64,000 nt of DNA from Deltaproteobacteria bacterium (lineage in GTDB: Bacteria; Desulfobacterota; Binatia; Binatales; Binataceae). The notes under the pieces are model-generated. The model did not search any database, was not told where the DNA came from, and worked only from the letters and a program-made list of their open reading frames with translations. How positions within the stretch are numbered: position 1 is the stretch's first letter; each line of letters opens with the position of its first letter. Shown piece by piece: positions 24,738 through 32,286 of this stretch. The position numbers were made by a program, and so were the translations under genes. Where the stretch lies: positions 33,551 to 97,550 of the forward strand of contig JAJYRQ010000011.1 of assembly GCA_021794015.1 (NCBI GenBank). Reading direction: 5' to 3'.

Positions 24738-25574
24738 TCAATCAAGCCCTTGGTAGCAATCTCTTACCAGTGAATCTGGATCAGCGACGCCCAGCGAGAT
24801 CATCGCAAGCCGCACCAATTGACCGGGTGTTCCGCGCTGAACCCGATCCCTGGCATGTGTATCGCTCAGCAAGAGTCCCACGTAATCAAGTCGGAGCTTT
24901 CCTGAGGCGAACAACTCGGCGCAGCGTTCGATGCGTATGCCCTCATCGGTCCGACCCCCGTCGAACAGGTGGTCCGCAACGAACTGTAGTGACACCGGAA
25001 TGCCGGCACGGTGCGAGCGCGCAAGATCAGAGACGATCTCTTTCACGGCAGCCACAGACGCTGTTTGTCTGAACTTCGACTCGCCCACGATAATCCGGAC
25101 GGGGTCCGCATCAAGATCAAATGCGAGAACGTCGTCACCCTTCATTGACTGGTCGACATTTGGATTGTAGCGCAGCCGGTAGATGGGCACGGTCGCGCTT
25201 GTTGCCGCGCCGAGATATTCGGCCAGAACGATTTCCGCGAGGTTCCCTTTTCGGGTGTCTTCGAGAACCGGGAACCGCCCTAGGCGAGCCTGCTCAGCGC
25301 CGAAGCCTAACCGTATCATCGCCTGGCGACGACGTCGGCTCCTTCTGAGTTGCTCCTCGCTCGCGTGATACCGAACCAGCATCTCCCGGAATTGAGCTAC
25401 CACACGATCCCGGTTGTTCTGTCTTTCAGACAGCGCGCGGTGCGGCACCTGAGTCACAGTTTGTAAGTCGGTCGCGCATAGGATCTCAGCAAATGCATGG
25501 GGCGTTGACGGATGTGGACCGAGGATTTGATCCGACCGGACGCTCGGGCGGGAAGAACTATGCGTTTCAGCCAT
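24738..25574 (-). CDS. hamA: HamA-like DUF1837 nuclease of a Hachiman-type defence pair
   Basis: A protein of 278 residues from the ATG at 25574; an in-frame TTG three codons earlier is less likely. The central part shows KGNLAEIVLAEYL (conserved Glu), then RYNPNVDQSMKGDDVLAFD (Asp), then RIIVGESKFRQTA with the ExK. Together these form a PD-(D/E)xK-type site as in DUF1837/HamA. In Hachiman, HamA degrades DNA once HamB is engaged on damaged or invading DNA, killing or arresting the infected cell. It is the first gene of the pair and lies about 240 bases from a tRNA-Lys 3' end. The call rests on motif order plus the helicase partner; no database search was possible. Confidence 0.78.
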   Translation of the reverse strand: MAETHSSSRPSVRSDQILGPHPSTPHAFAEILCATDLQTVTQVPHRALSERQNNRDRVVAQFREMLVRYHASEEQLRRSRRRRQAMIRLGFGAEQARLGRFPVLEDTRKGNLAEIVLAEYLGAATSATVPIYRLRYNPNVDQSMKGDDVLAFDLDADPVRIIVGESKFRQTASVAAVKEIVSDLARSHRAGIPVSLQFVADHLFDGGRTDEGIRIERCAELFASGKLRLDYVGLLLSDTHARDRVQRGTPGQLVRLAMISLGVADPDSLVRDCYQGLD

Positions 25575-25810
25575 CGAATCCAAGGCGTCTACCAGACGCT
25601 CTGTGGGATTTTCGGAGATCGGTGCGATCCGGTCAACCGCATCTACGGATCAGACGACTCTCCTCGCTTGGGGGAGCAGAAGGCGTCAACGACCCGGCCC
25701 GAAGCGACGACGGCTCTTGACGAATGCGGGCACAAGGCGGGCAGTCGCGGCCAGTTGGCGCCGCGATGTCCGCGTTAGCCCCAGAAACGGTGTTTCATTT
25801 TGTGAGTTTT

Positions 25811-25886
<76 letters not shown>

Positions 25887-25923
25887 ATCTACCCGACTAA
25901 CACCCCAGAGACCGGCGGTTGGG

Positions 25924-26000
25924 TGGGGTGAGTGAAGGGACTTGAACCCTCGACCACCGAGGCCACAACCCGGTGCTCTGCCAACTGAGCTACACTCACC
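25924..26000 (-). tRNA. tRNA-His (GTG anticodon)
   Basis: Acceptor GTGAGTG pairs with CACTCAC. An extra G at the 5' end (G-1, base 26000) stands opposite discriminator C, the hallmark of tRNA-His. The anticodon GTG lies in GGTTGTGGCC. CCA is encoded. Confidence 0.95.
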
Positions 26001-26050
26001 GCCTAACGCTCTCTGCCGCAAGAACACCGCCGGCACTGTACCATCTACAC

Positions 26051-26127
26051 TGGCGCGCCAGGAGGGATTCGAACCCCCGCCCCGCGGCTTAGAAGGCCGC
26101 TGCTCTTTCCACCTGAGCTACTGGCGC
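26051..26127 (-). tRNA. tRNA-Arg (TCT anticodon)
   Basis: Acceptor GCGCCAG pairs with CTGGCGC. The D arm is GCTCAGGTGGAAAGAGC, the anticodon TCT lies in CCTTCTAAG, and the T arm is GGGGGTTCGAATCCCTC. The discriminator is G and CCA is encoded. It reads AGA/AGG codons. Confidence 0.94.
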
Positions 26128-26130
26128 GGA

Positions 26131-26204
26131 TCGGGGCGAGCCGATTTGAACGGCCGACCCCCTGCTCCCAAGGCAGGTGCGCTACCAGGCTGCGCTACGC
26201 CCCG
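26131..26204 (-). tRNA. tRNA-Pro (TGG anticodon)
   Basis: Acceptor CGGGGCG pairs with CGCCCCG. The D arm is GCGCAGCCTGGTAGCGC, the anticodon TGG lies in CCTTGGGAG, and the T arm is TCGGCCGTTCAAATCGGCT-like. The discriminator is A and no CCA is encoded (TCC follows), unlike the other three. It is the first gene of the cluster, 3 bases upstream of tRNA-Arg. Confidence 0.94.
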
Positions 26205-26275
26205 GCCTCGTCCATCTTTACCATGGGCCACAGCGCCGTCTCAAGCCGACAGGGCGGCGCCCTGGCGCGCCAAGC

Positions 26276-27208
26276 CTACAACTTTAAGGCTCCGGCCGCC
26301 AGGATCGAGCCTGCCAAGAGGAGGCCGAACTCCAGATGCAGCCGGGCCGACCCCAGCACCGCCCGGTCCAGCGCCGCGGGCGTGCTTTCGCTCAGGACCG
26401 GCCGCAGCGCGGCCCAGGCGTGGGGCAGCGTGAGCGCGGTGGCAAGGACCGTCCACGGCAACACGCCCGCCACCACTGCGCCGGCCGTTGTCACGTAGGC
26501 CGCCGCGCACAGAAGCGCCATCTCGGCCGCCGCCGCCCGCCGGCCAAACAGGTTTGCCAGCGTGGTCTTGCGATAGCGCGGATCGGTCTCGATATCGCGG
26601 ACGTTGTTCGCATGCAAAATCGCCGTCACCAGAAAACCAACCGGCAGCGAAGCAACCAACGGCGCCCAGCCAAGCTCAAGCGCCATCACGAAGTAGCTCC
26701 CCAGCACGATAGCCGGACCCATGAAAATGAACACCGCAAGCTCGCCCAGCGCATTGTAGGCCAGCGCAAAGGGCGGCGCGGTGTAGAAGTAACCGGCCGC
26801 CACGCTCGGAAGGCCGATCACCAGGATCGGCCATCCGCAGGCGTAGCTGAGCGCCAAACCCGCCAGGCTGCCCGCGCCAAGGCAGGCCATCCCGCCCCAC
26901 CACACCTCGTCGGCAGTCAGCAATCCCCGCTGAATCACCTTGCTGCCGCCCAGCGAATCGAGCGAGTCAGCGCCTTTGACGTGGTCGTAGTAGTCGTTGA
27001 TAAGGTTCGTCCCGATGTGAATGGCAAGCGCTCCGGCCAGCGCCGCCAGCAGGCGAAACGGCGCGAAAAAGCCTGCCCGCACCGCCATAGCCGCCCCGAC
27101 CAGAAGCGGCGTCACGGACGCGGTCAGCGAATAGGACCGACACGCCTCGAACCACGCCTGCAGCCTGCCCGGCCCTGCCGCTTCATCAATCGACGGCGCC
27201 TCTGACAT
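26276..27208 (-). CDS. menA: 1,4-dihydroxy-2-naphthoate polyprenyltransferase (MenA, UbiA family)
   Basis: A 310-residue integral membrane prenyltransferase. The start is the ATG at 27208 with GGAAGGCAGG just upstream; an in-frame TTG before it would contain that site. The two aspartate-rich motifs are NLINDYYDHVKGAD (NDxxD) and ILHANNVRDIETDPRYRKTT (the second DxxxD). Both hold Mg-diphosphate of the polyprenyl donor. About eight or nine hydrophobic helices are visible. The second motif and the tail match MenA better than UbiA or CyoE. The product would be demethylmenaquinone, so the cell probably uses menaquinone. It stands alone, downstream of nothing obvious. Confidence 0.88.
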   Translation of the reverse strand: MSEAPSIDEAAGPGRLQAWFEACRSYSLTASVTPLLVGAAMAVRAGFFAPFRLLAALAGALAIHIGTNLINDYYDHVKGADSLDSLGGSKVIQRGLLTADEVWWGGMACLGAGSLAGLALSYACGWPILVIGLPSVAAGYFYTAPPFALAYNALGELAVFIFMGPAIVLGSYFVMALELGWAPLVASLPVGFLVTAILHANNVRDIETDPRYRKTTLANLFGRRAAAAEMALLCAAAYVTTAGAVVAGVLPWTVLATALTLPHAWAALRPVLSESTPAALDRAVLGSARLHLEFGLLLAGSILAAGALKL

Positions 27209-27479
27209 GACCTGCCTTCCCCCCAAGCTGTTGCACAGTGCTTATCTTGCGCCAATTTGATCTCAAAAGCCCAGCAGCAATCCGCCCCGGCGGCCAAGTC
27301 CCTGACACCTTACCCGTCAAGACAGGTCGCCCAACAAACCCGTCCGCACGCCGCCGGGGCCAAGGAAACCCCCGACGACGCCGGCCAACCGGGCTTGCCG
27401 TTTTACGCCCGCCCTCATTGAGCTAGACTAGCGGCGGGCGGCGCGGCCAGCCCGCGCCTGTCCTTGCGGGAGAACCACC

Positions 27480-28769
27480 ATGAAACTCGATGAGCAATCG
27501 CAGCCGACCCCTGCCGAACAAGCGATAAGTCGCCGCAGAGCCCTCAAGGCAATCGGCCGAGTCGGCAAAGCCGCGGCGGCCGGCGCGCTGTTGCAGCCGC
27601 TGGGCCTGCTGCGCGCCGCCGCAGAAGCGGCCGAACCGATCAGAATCGGCGTGCTCCTGCCCAAATCAGGCACCTATGCCGTTCAGGGTTCGCACGGCCA
27701 CCACGGGGCCCAGATCGCCGTCGACGACTTCGGCGGCAGCGTGCTCGCACGGCCAATCGAGTTGGTCTGGGAGGACGAACCCAGCCCGCAAACCTCGGTG
27801 CAGAACATGCGCAAGCTCATCGAGGAACGCAAAGTGGCCGCCATACAGGGAGGGGTCTCAAGCGGCGACATCCTGGCGGTGATGCCGATTGCGCTGCGCC
27901 GGCGCGTGCTGCTGATGGCCACCGGGCCCAACGCCACCGAGATAACCGGCAAGAACTGCAACCGCTACACGTTCCGGGTCGATCTGCCCAACCGGGTAAC
28001 TGTGCGCACGGTCTACCCCACGCTGTCCAAGCACGGCAAGAGATGGTACTTCGTGGTCGCCTCGTACGCCTGGGGAATCGACGCCTACAACCAGATGAAG
28101 GAGCTGCTGGTAAAGGACGGAGGCACGGTCCTGGGCTACGACCAGGCGCCGCTTGGCACCACCGATTTCAGTTCCTACATTCTCAAGATTAAACAGGCCG
28201 CCCCCGACGTCGTCTATTTGGGGCTGGGCGGCGCCGACCTGACCAATTTTCTCAAGCAGTTCCACGAGATCGGGCTGACCGGCAAAATCCCAATTTCCTC
28301 GCCGATCGTCAACGACTCGGACCTCTGGGCGGCAGGCCCCGAGGCGGCCACGGGAACCTTCCCGAAGCTCTGGAACTACACCGGCCCCTACAACACGCCG
28401 CTAAGCGCCGCCTTCACCAGGAAATTCACCGCCAGGTTCGGCCATCCGCCGGAGGTTGAGGCGTGGCAGGACTGGTTCGGCGCAACGGCGATTCTCACCG
28501 CCATCAAGGAGACCCGCTCGACCGACTCGGCCAAGCTGGTCGGCTTTCTGGAGACGCACAAATTCGTCGGCTACAAGAATGCGCCAATCTACTTCCGCGC
28601 CTGGGACCATCAGCTTATCCAGCCGACCCTGGAAGTGACGGTCAAGCCGAAGATCACCGGCAAGTACGACTACTTCAACGTGATCGCCCAGTATCCGCGC
28701 CACGGCATGTCGCTCGAGGCCTTCTTCGGTACGCCCGAAGAAATCGGCTGCCGGTTGGGTCCGCTCTGA
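27480..28769 (+). CDS. Tat-exported branched-chain amino acid-type ABC substrate-binding protein
   Basis: A 429-residue periplasmic binding protein of the LivK type (Peripla_BP_6). The N-terminus carries a twin-arginine signal, SRRRALKAIGRVGKAAAAGA, ending near AAAEA-AEP. The mature part starts IRIGVLLPKSGTYAVQGSHG, the family's first strand and ligand loop, and later has GVSSGDILAVMPIA and YFVVASYAWGIDAYNQMKEL. LivK-like proteins of soil bacteria often bind amides, urea, aromatic acids or short acids rather than leucine, so the ligand is open. It is the first gene of the transporter operon, 48 bases before the permease gene. Confidence 0.9.
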   Translation: MKLDEQSQPTPAEQAISRRRALKAIGRVGKAAAAGALLQPLGLLRAAAEAAEPIRIGVLLPKSGTYAVQGSHGHHGAQIAVDDFGGSVLARPIELVWEDEPSPQTSVQNMRKLIEERKVAAIQGGVSSGDILAVMPIALRRRVLLMATGPNATEITGKNCNRYTFRVDLPNRVTVRTVYPTLSKHGKRWYFVVASYAWGIDAYNQMKELLVKDGGTVLGYDQAPLGTTDFSSYILKIKQAAPDVVYLGLGGADLTNFLKQFHEIGLTGKIPISSPIVNDSDLWAAGPEAATGTFPKLWNYTGPYNTPLSAAFTRKFTARFGHPPEVEAWQDWFGATAILTAIKETRSTDSAKLVGFLETHKFVGYKNAPIYFRAWDHQLIQPTLEVTVKPKITGKYDYFNVIAQYPRHGMSLEAFFGTPEEIGCRLGPL

Positions 28770-28817
28770 GCGGGCGACCGGCGGCATCGCAGCCGCCCCG
28801 CCCGACACAGGTCTCGG

Positions 28818-29687
28818 ATGGACGCGATCGTCTCCCAGGCGGTCAACGGCTTGGTGCTCGGCTTCCTCTTCGTCGTCATCTCGATCGGGATGTCGATCAT
28901 CTTTGGGACGATGGGAGTGGTTAATTTCGCCCACGGGGTCTTTTTCGCACTGGGCGCCTACCTGGCTCTGACCATCCGTCCCATAACCGGGTATCCCGGC
29001 CTGCTGTTGCTCGCGCCGCTCGGCGCGGGCGCCGCAGGGATGGCGGTCGAGGCGTTGCTCCTGCGGCCGCTTTACGGCAAGGAGCCGCTTTTGGGGCTGG
29101 TGCTGACCTTTGGCCTTGCGCTGTTCATGGAGGAACTTATCCGAACCATCTGGGGTTCGACCGGCTACCCGTTTGACGGTCCGCGCTGGCTTTCGGGGTT
29201 TATCCAGTATGGTCCGGTGGTTCTGACGCGCTACCGGATGGCGGTGCTGGCGGTGACCGTGCTGGTGACGGGGGCGGTCTGGCTGTTCCTCGAAAAAACG
29301 CCCTACGGCCGGATCGTTCGGGCCGGCAGCCGCGACCCTGAGATGGTCGCGATGCTGGGGATCAATCTCAAGCGGGTTTTCACCTGGGTTTTCGGTCTGG
29401 GCACCTTGCTGGCCGGGATTGCCGGGGTGCTGGCGGCGCCGCTTTGGAGCGTGGTGCCCTCGATGGCCGAGAGCGCCATCATGCCCGCCTTCGTGGTGGT
29501 GACCATCGGCGGGCTGGGCAGCTTCGCCGGGGCGGTGGTCGGCGGCCTGATTGTTGGCGTGACCTTCAGCCTGACCATCCAGTTCTGGCCGGCGGCTTCG
29601 AGCGCTTCGATGTACGTTCTGATGGCGATCGTGCTGCTGCTCAGGCCGCGTGGTCTGTTCGGCGAGCGCTGGGAGAGGTTTGAATGA
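28818..29687 (+). CDS. livH: LivH-like ABC permease
   Basis: A 289-residue inner-membrane permease of the LivH group. The early block GTMGVVNFAHGVFFALGAYL is the family signature, and the EAA-like coupling region reads RAGSRDPEMVAMLGINLKRV. About eight helices are visible. The TGA stop overlaps the start of the LivM-LivG-LivF fusion as ATGA. It forms the membrane channel with the LivM part of that fusion. Confidence 0.92.
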   Translation: MDAIVSQAVNGLVLGFLFVVISIGMSIIFGTMGVVNFAHGVFFALGAYLALTIRPITGYPGLLLLAPLGAGAAGMAVEALLLRPLYGKEPLLGLVLTFGLALFMEELIRTIWGSTGYPFDGPRWLSGFIQYGPVVLTRYRMAVLAVTVLVTGAVWLFLEKTPYGRIVRAGSRDPEMVAMLGINLKRVFTWVFGLGTLLAGIAGVLAAPLWSVVPSMAESAIMPAFVVVTIGGLGSFAGAVVGGLIVGVTFSLTIQFWPAASSASMYVLMAIVLLLRPRGLFGERWERFE

Positions 29688-32182
29688 GGCGGACGGGACA
29701 GGCGCTGTCTCATCCGCTGGTCGTCCTTGGCCTGGTCCTGGCGGTTCTGCCGTGGCTTTTGCCGGCGGTCGGCTCGACGGTAAGCCTGGCCACCGAGATT
29801 GCAATCTACAGTCTTTACGGAATCGGTTACAACCTGCTGCTCGGGTACACCGGTCTGACCTCGTTCGGGGCCTCGGCCTACTTTGGCGCGGCGGGCTACG
29901 CTGCGGGTCTCTTCGAGATTCATCTTTTGCCCAGTGTTTGGGCCTCGGTGCTCGCGGGCACTGCTTTTGCGGCGCTGAGCGCGTTGGTCCTGGGTTTTCT
30001 GATTCTGCGGCGGCGCGGGCTTTACTTCGCGCTGCTGACGCTGGCCTTCACGCAGCTTCTCTTCGAGATCGCGTTTCACTGGACCGAGGTCACCGGGGGC
30101 GAAAACGGTCTTCAAGGCGTGACCCGGCCCGGGCTGGACGATCCGCTGGTCTTTCACTTCTTTACCGTGGGGTGCGTGGCGGGATCGAGCTACCTCATCT
30201 GGCGCATGGTTCACTCGCCGTTTGGCCGGGTCCTGCAGGCGATTCGGGACAACGAGGAGCGGGTGCGATGCCTGGGGTACAACGCCGAGCGTTACAAGCT
30301 GGCGGCCTTCGTGCTCTCCTCGACCTTCATGGGGCTGGCCGGGAGCCTGCTGACCTTTCTTATCCGCGGCGCTTACGCGGACAATCTCGGCTGGCAGCAT
30401 GCGGGGGACCCGGTGGTGATGACGGTACTGGGTGGAATGCACCATTTCCTGGGACCGATGTGGGGTGCGTTGGTCTTCCTCCTGCTGAGCGACCAGCTCA
30501 GTTCGTATACCGAGCATTGGTGGCTGGCGTTCGGCGCCCTGGTGATCGTCTTCGTGCTGCTTTCGCCGGAAGGTCTGTCGGGCATCTACGCTCATCTGCG
30601 CCGCCGGCAGGGCTGGCGGCTTACGCAGGCGCGGCTGCCGGCCCGGCTGCCCGGCGCTTTGCCGGCTTACGACGCTGCGGCCTCGGAGCAAGACCGCAGC
30701 GAGCCAATCCTGTCGGTTCGGGGCCTCACCAAGCGCTTTGGCGCCCTGGTGGCGGCCGACGCCGTGGACTTGGCACTGTGGCCCAGGGAGGTCCACGGGC
30801 TCATCGGGCCCAACGGCGCGGGAAAGACGACCCTGTTCAACCAACTGACCGGGCTGGTCGCCTCCGATGCAGGCGAAATTTTCTTCCAAGGGCGCGCCAT
30901 CGGCCGCATGCCGGTCCATCGGCGCGCCCGGGCAGGTCTCGGCCGCTGCTTCCAAATCATCAGCATTTTTAAAGACTTGAGCGTTTTCGAAAACGTGCGC
31001 ATCGCGGTGCAGGCCCGCGCGCCCAGGCGCGTATCGCTCTGGCACGACGCCTACGCCGCGCCGGAGGTCGCGGCCACGACTTACGCGTTGCTCGAGGCCG
31101 TCGAGCTCGACCGTCACGCCGGCGAGCGCGCCGGCAACCTTTCGCACGGCGAACAGCGCCTGCTGGAAATCGCCGTCACCCTCGGAGCGGCTCCCCAGGC
31201 GCTGTTGCTCGACGAGCCTTTCGCCGGTCTGGCGGAAGCGGAGCGAGAGCGCGTCGGCGCGCTGATTCGGCAACTGGCACGCCGCCACAGCGTACTGCTC
31301 ATCGAACACGACATCGACCGGGTGCTGGCGCTCTCGGACCGGGTGACGGTCCTGCACCTTGGCCGGGTCATCGCCGAGGGCGCCCCGAGCGAGGTCGCCG
31401 GACATCCCGAAGTGGCAACCGCCTACCTGGGCCGCGACATCCAGGCCGTGCGGCCGGCGCTTGCCCGCAGGTCCATTACGATGAGCCGTCCCAAGGCGCT
31501 AATCGAGCTTCAGGACCTGGAGGCCGGCTATCACGGCAGCCGCGTGCTGCACGGCGTAAGCTTACGCGTCGGCGACGGAACGATGGTGGCCCTGCTCGGC
31601 CGCAACGGCGTCGGCAAAACCACGACGCTGCACACTATCATGGGCGCCGTGAAGCCGTCGGGAGGGGCGATCCGCTTCGCCGGCGCCGCCATCACCGGAT
31701 TACGTCCCGACCGCGTCAACCACCTGGGAATTTCCATCGTTCCCGAAGGCCGGCGCATCTTTCCCAACCTGACGGTGCGCGACAACCTCGTCCTGGCACA
31801 ACGTCCGGGCGGCTGGGAAATCGACCGCGCATGGCAACTCTTCCCCCGGCTGGGCGAGCTGCAGCGCGCCCGCGGAGAAACCCTAAGCGGCGGCGAACGG
31901 CAGATGCTGGCGATCGCGCGCGCCCTGATGGCTCCGACCCGGCTGCTGCTGCTCGACGAGCCGCTGGAAGGGCTGGCTCCGCGCGTGGTCGGCGAGGTCC
32001 TCGAAGCGATCGCTCGGCTGCGTGAACACACCAGCATCCTTATCGTCGACCAGAAAGTGGACCTCGTCCTGGAGCTCGCCGACTACGCCTACGTCATGGT
32101 TAACGGGCGGGTCAGCTACGAGGGCGAGGCGTCCGCACTGCGCCGCGACGAGCCGCTCAAGCAGCGCCTGCTCAGCGTCTAA
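29684..32182 (+). CDS. LivM-LivG-LivF triple fusion: ABC permease plus two ATPases
   Basis: One 832-residue frame without stops or frameshifts joins three proteins that are normally separate. Residues 1-310 are LivM (NLLLGYTGLTSFGASAYFGA). About 340-590 is LivG, with LIGPNGAGKTTLFN, signature LSHGEQRLLEIA and Walker B LLLDEP. About 600-832 is LivF, with LLGRNGVGKTTTLH, LSGGERQMLAIARAL and LLLDEPLEGLAP. Both ATPases look active. An ATG at 31481 (MSRPKALIELQDL), with AGG nine bases upstream, sits exactly at the LivG-LivF joint and could give separate LivF as well. Assembly would need one LivH per fusion. LivM-LivG fusions are known; all three together is less usual. Confidence 0.9.
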   Translation: MRRTGQALSHPLVVLGLVLAVLPWLLPAVGSTVSLATEIAIYSLYGIGYNLLLGYTGLTSFGASAYFGAAGYAAGLFEIHLLPSVWASVLAGTAFAALSALVLGFLILRRRGLYFALLTLAFTQLLFEIAFHWTEVTGGENGLQGVTRPGLDDPLVFHFFTVGCVAGSSYLIWRMVHSPFGRVLQAIRDNEERVRCLGYNAERYKLAAFVLSSTFMGLAGSLLTFLIRGAYADNLGWQHAGDPVVMTVLGGMHHFLGPMWGALVFLLLSDQLSSYTEHWWLAFGALVIVFVLLSPEGLSGIYAHLRRRQGWRLTQARLPARLPGALPAYDAAASEQDRSEPILSVRGLTKRFGALVAADAVDLALWPREVHGLIGPNGAGKTTLFNQLTGLVASDAGEIFFQGRAIGRMPVHRRARAGLGRCFQIISIFKDLSVFENVRIAVQARAPRRVSLWHDAYAAPEVAATTYALLEAVELDRHAGERAGNLSHGEQRLLEIAVTLGAAPQALLLDEPFAGLAEAERERVGALIRQLARRHSVLLIEHDIDRVLALSDRVTVLHLGRVIAEGAPSEVAGHPEVATAYLGRDIQAVRPALARRSITMSRPKALIELQDLEAGYHGSRVLHGVSLRVGDGTMVALLGRNGVGKTTTLHTIMGAVKPSGGAIRFAGAAITGLRPDRVNHLGISIVPEGRRIFPNLTVRDNLVLAQRPGGWEIDRAWQLFPRLGELQRARGETLSGGERQMLAIARALMAPTRLLLLDEPLEGLAPRVVGEVLEAIARLREHTSILIVDQKVDLVLELADYAYVMVNGRVSYEGEASALRRDEPLKQRLLSV

Positions 32183-32286
32183 TCCGCCGCCGCCAACCGC
32201 CTGCTGCGCCCTTGACCCGATCCAGCGCCGCAACTTATCCTTGGACACCCTCCGGCGGCAAGAGGCCGGCGGCGCCCGGGCGTCGT

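Noticed and set aside
26336..27205. A 289-codon plus-strand frame opposite menA
   Set aside because: It is the antisense shadow of a gene with both prenyltransferase aspartate motifs.
29303..31405. A 700-codon open frame on the minus strand opposite the LivM-LivG-LivF gene
   Set aside because: It lies antisense to a gene with all ABC motifs; the translation is Arg/Gln/His-rich with no fold-like pattern, as expected of a shadow in G+C-rich DNA.
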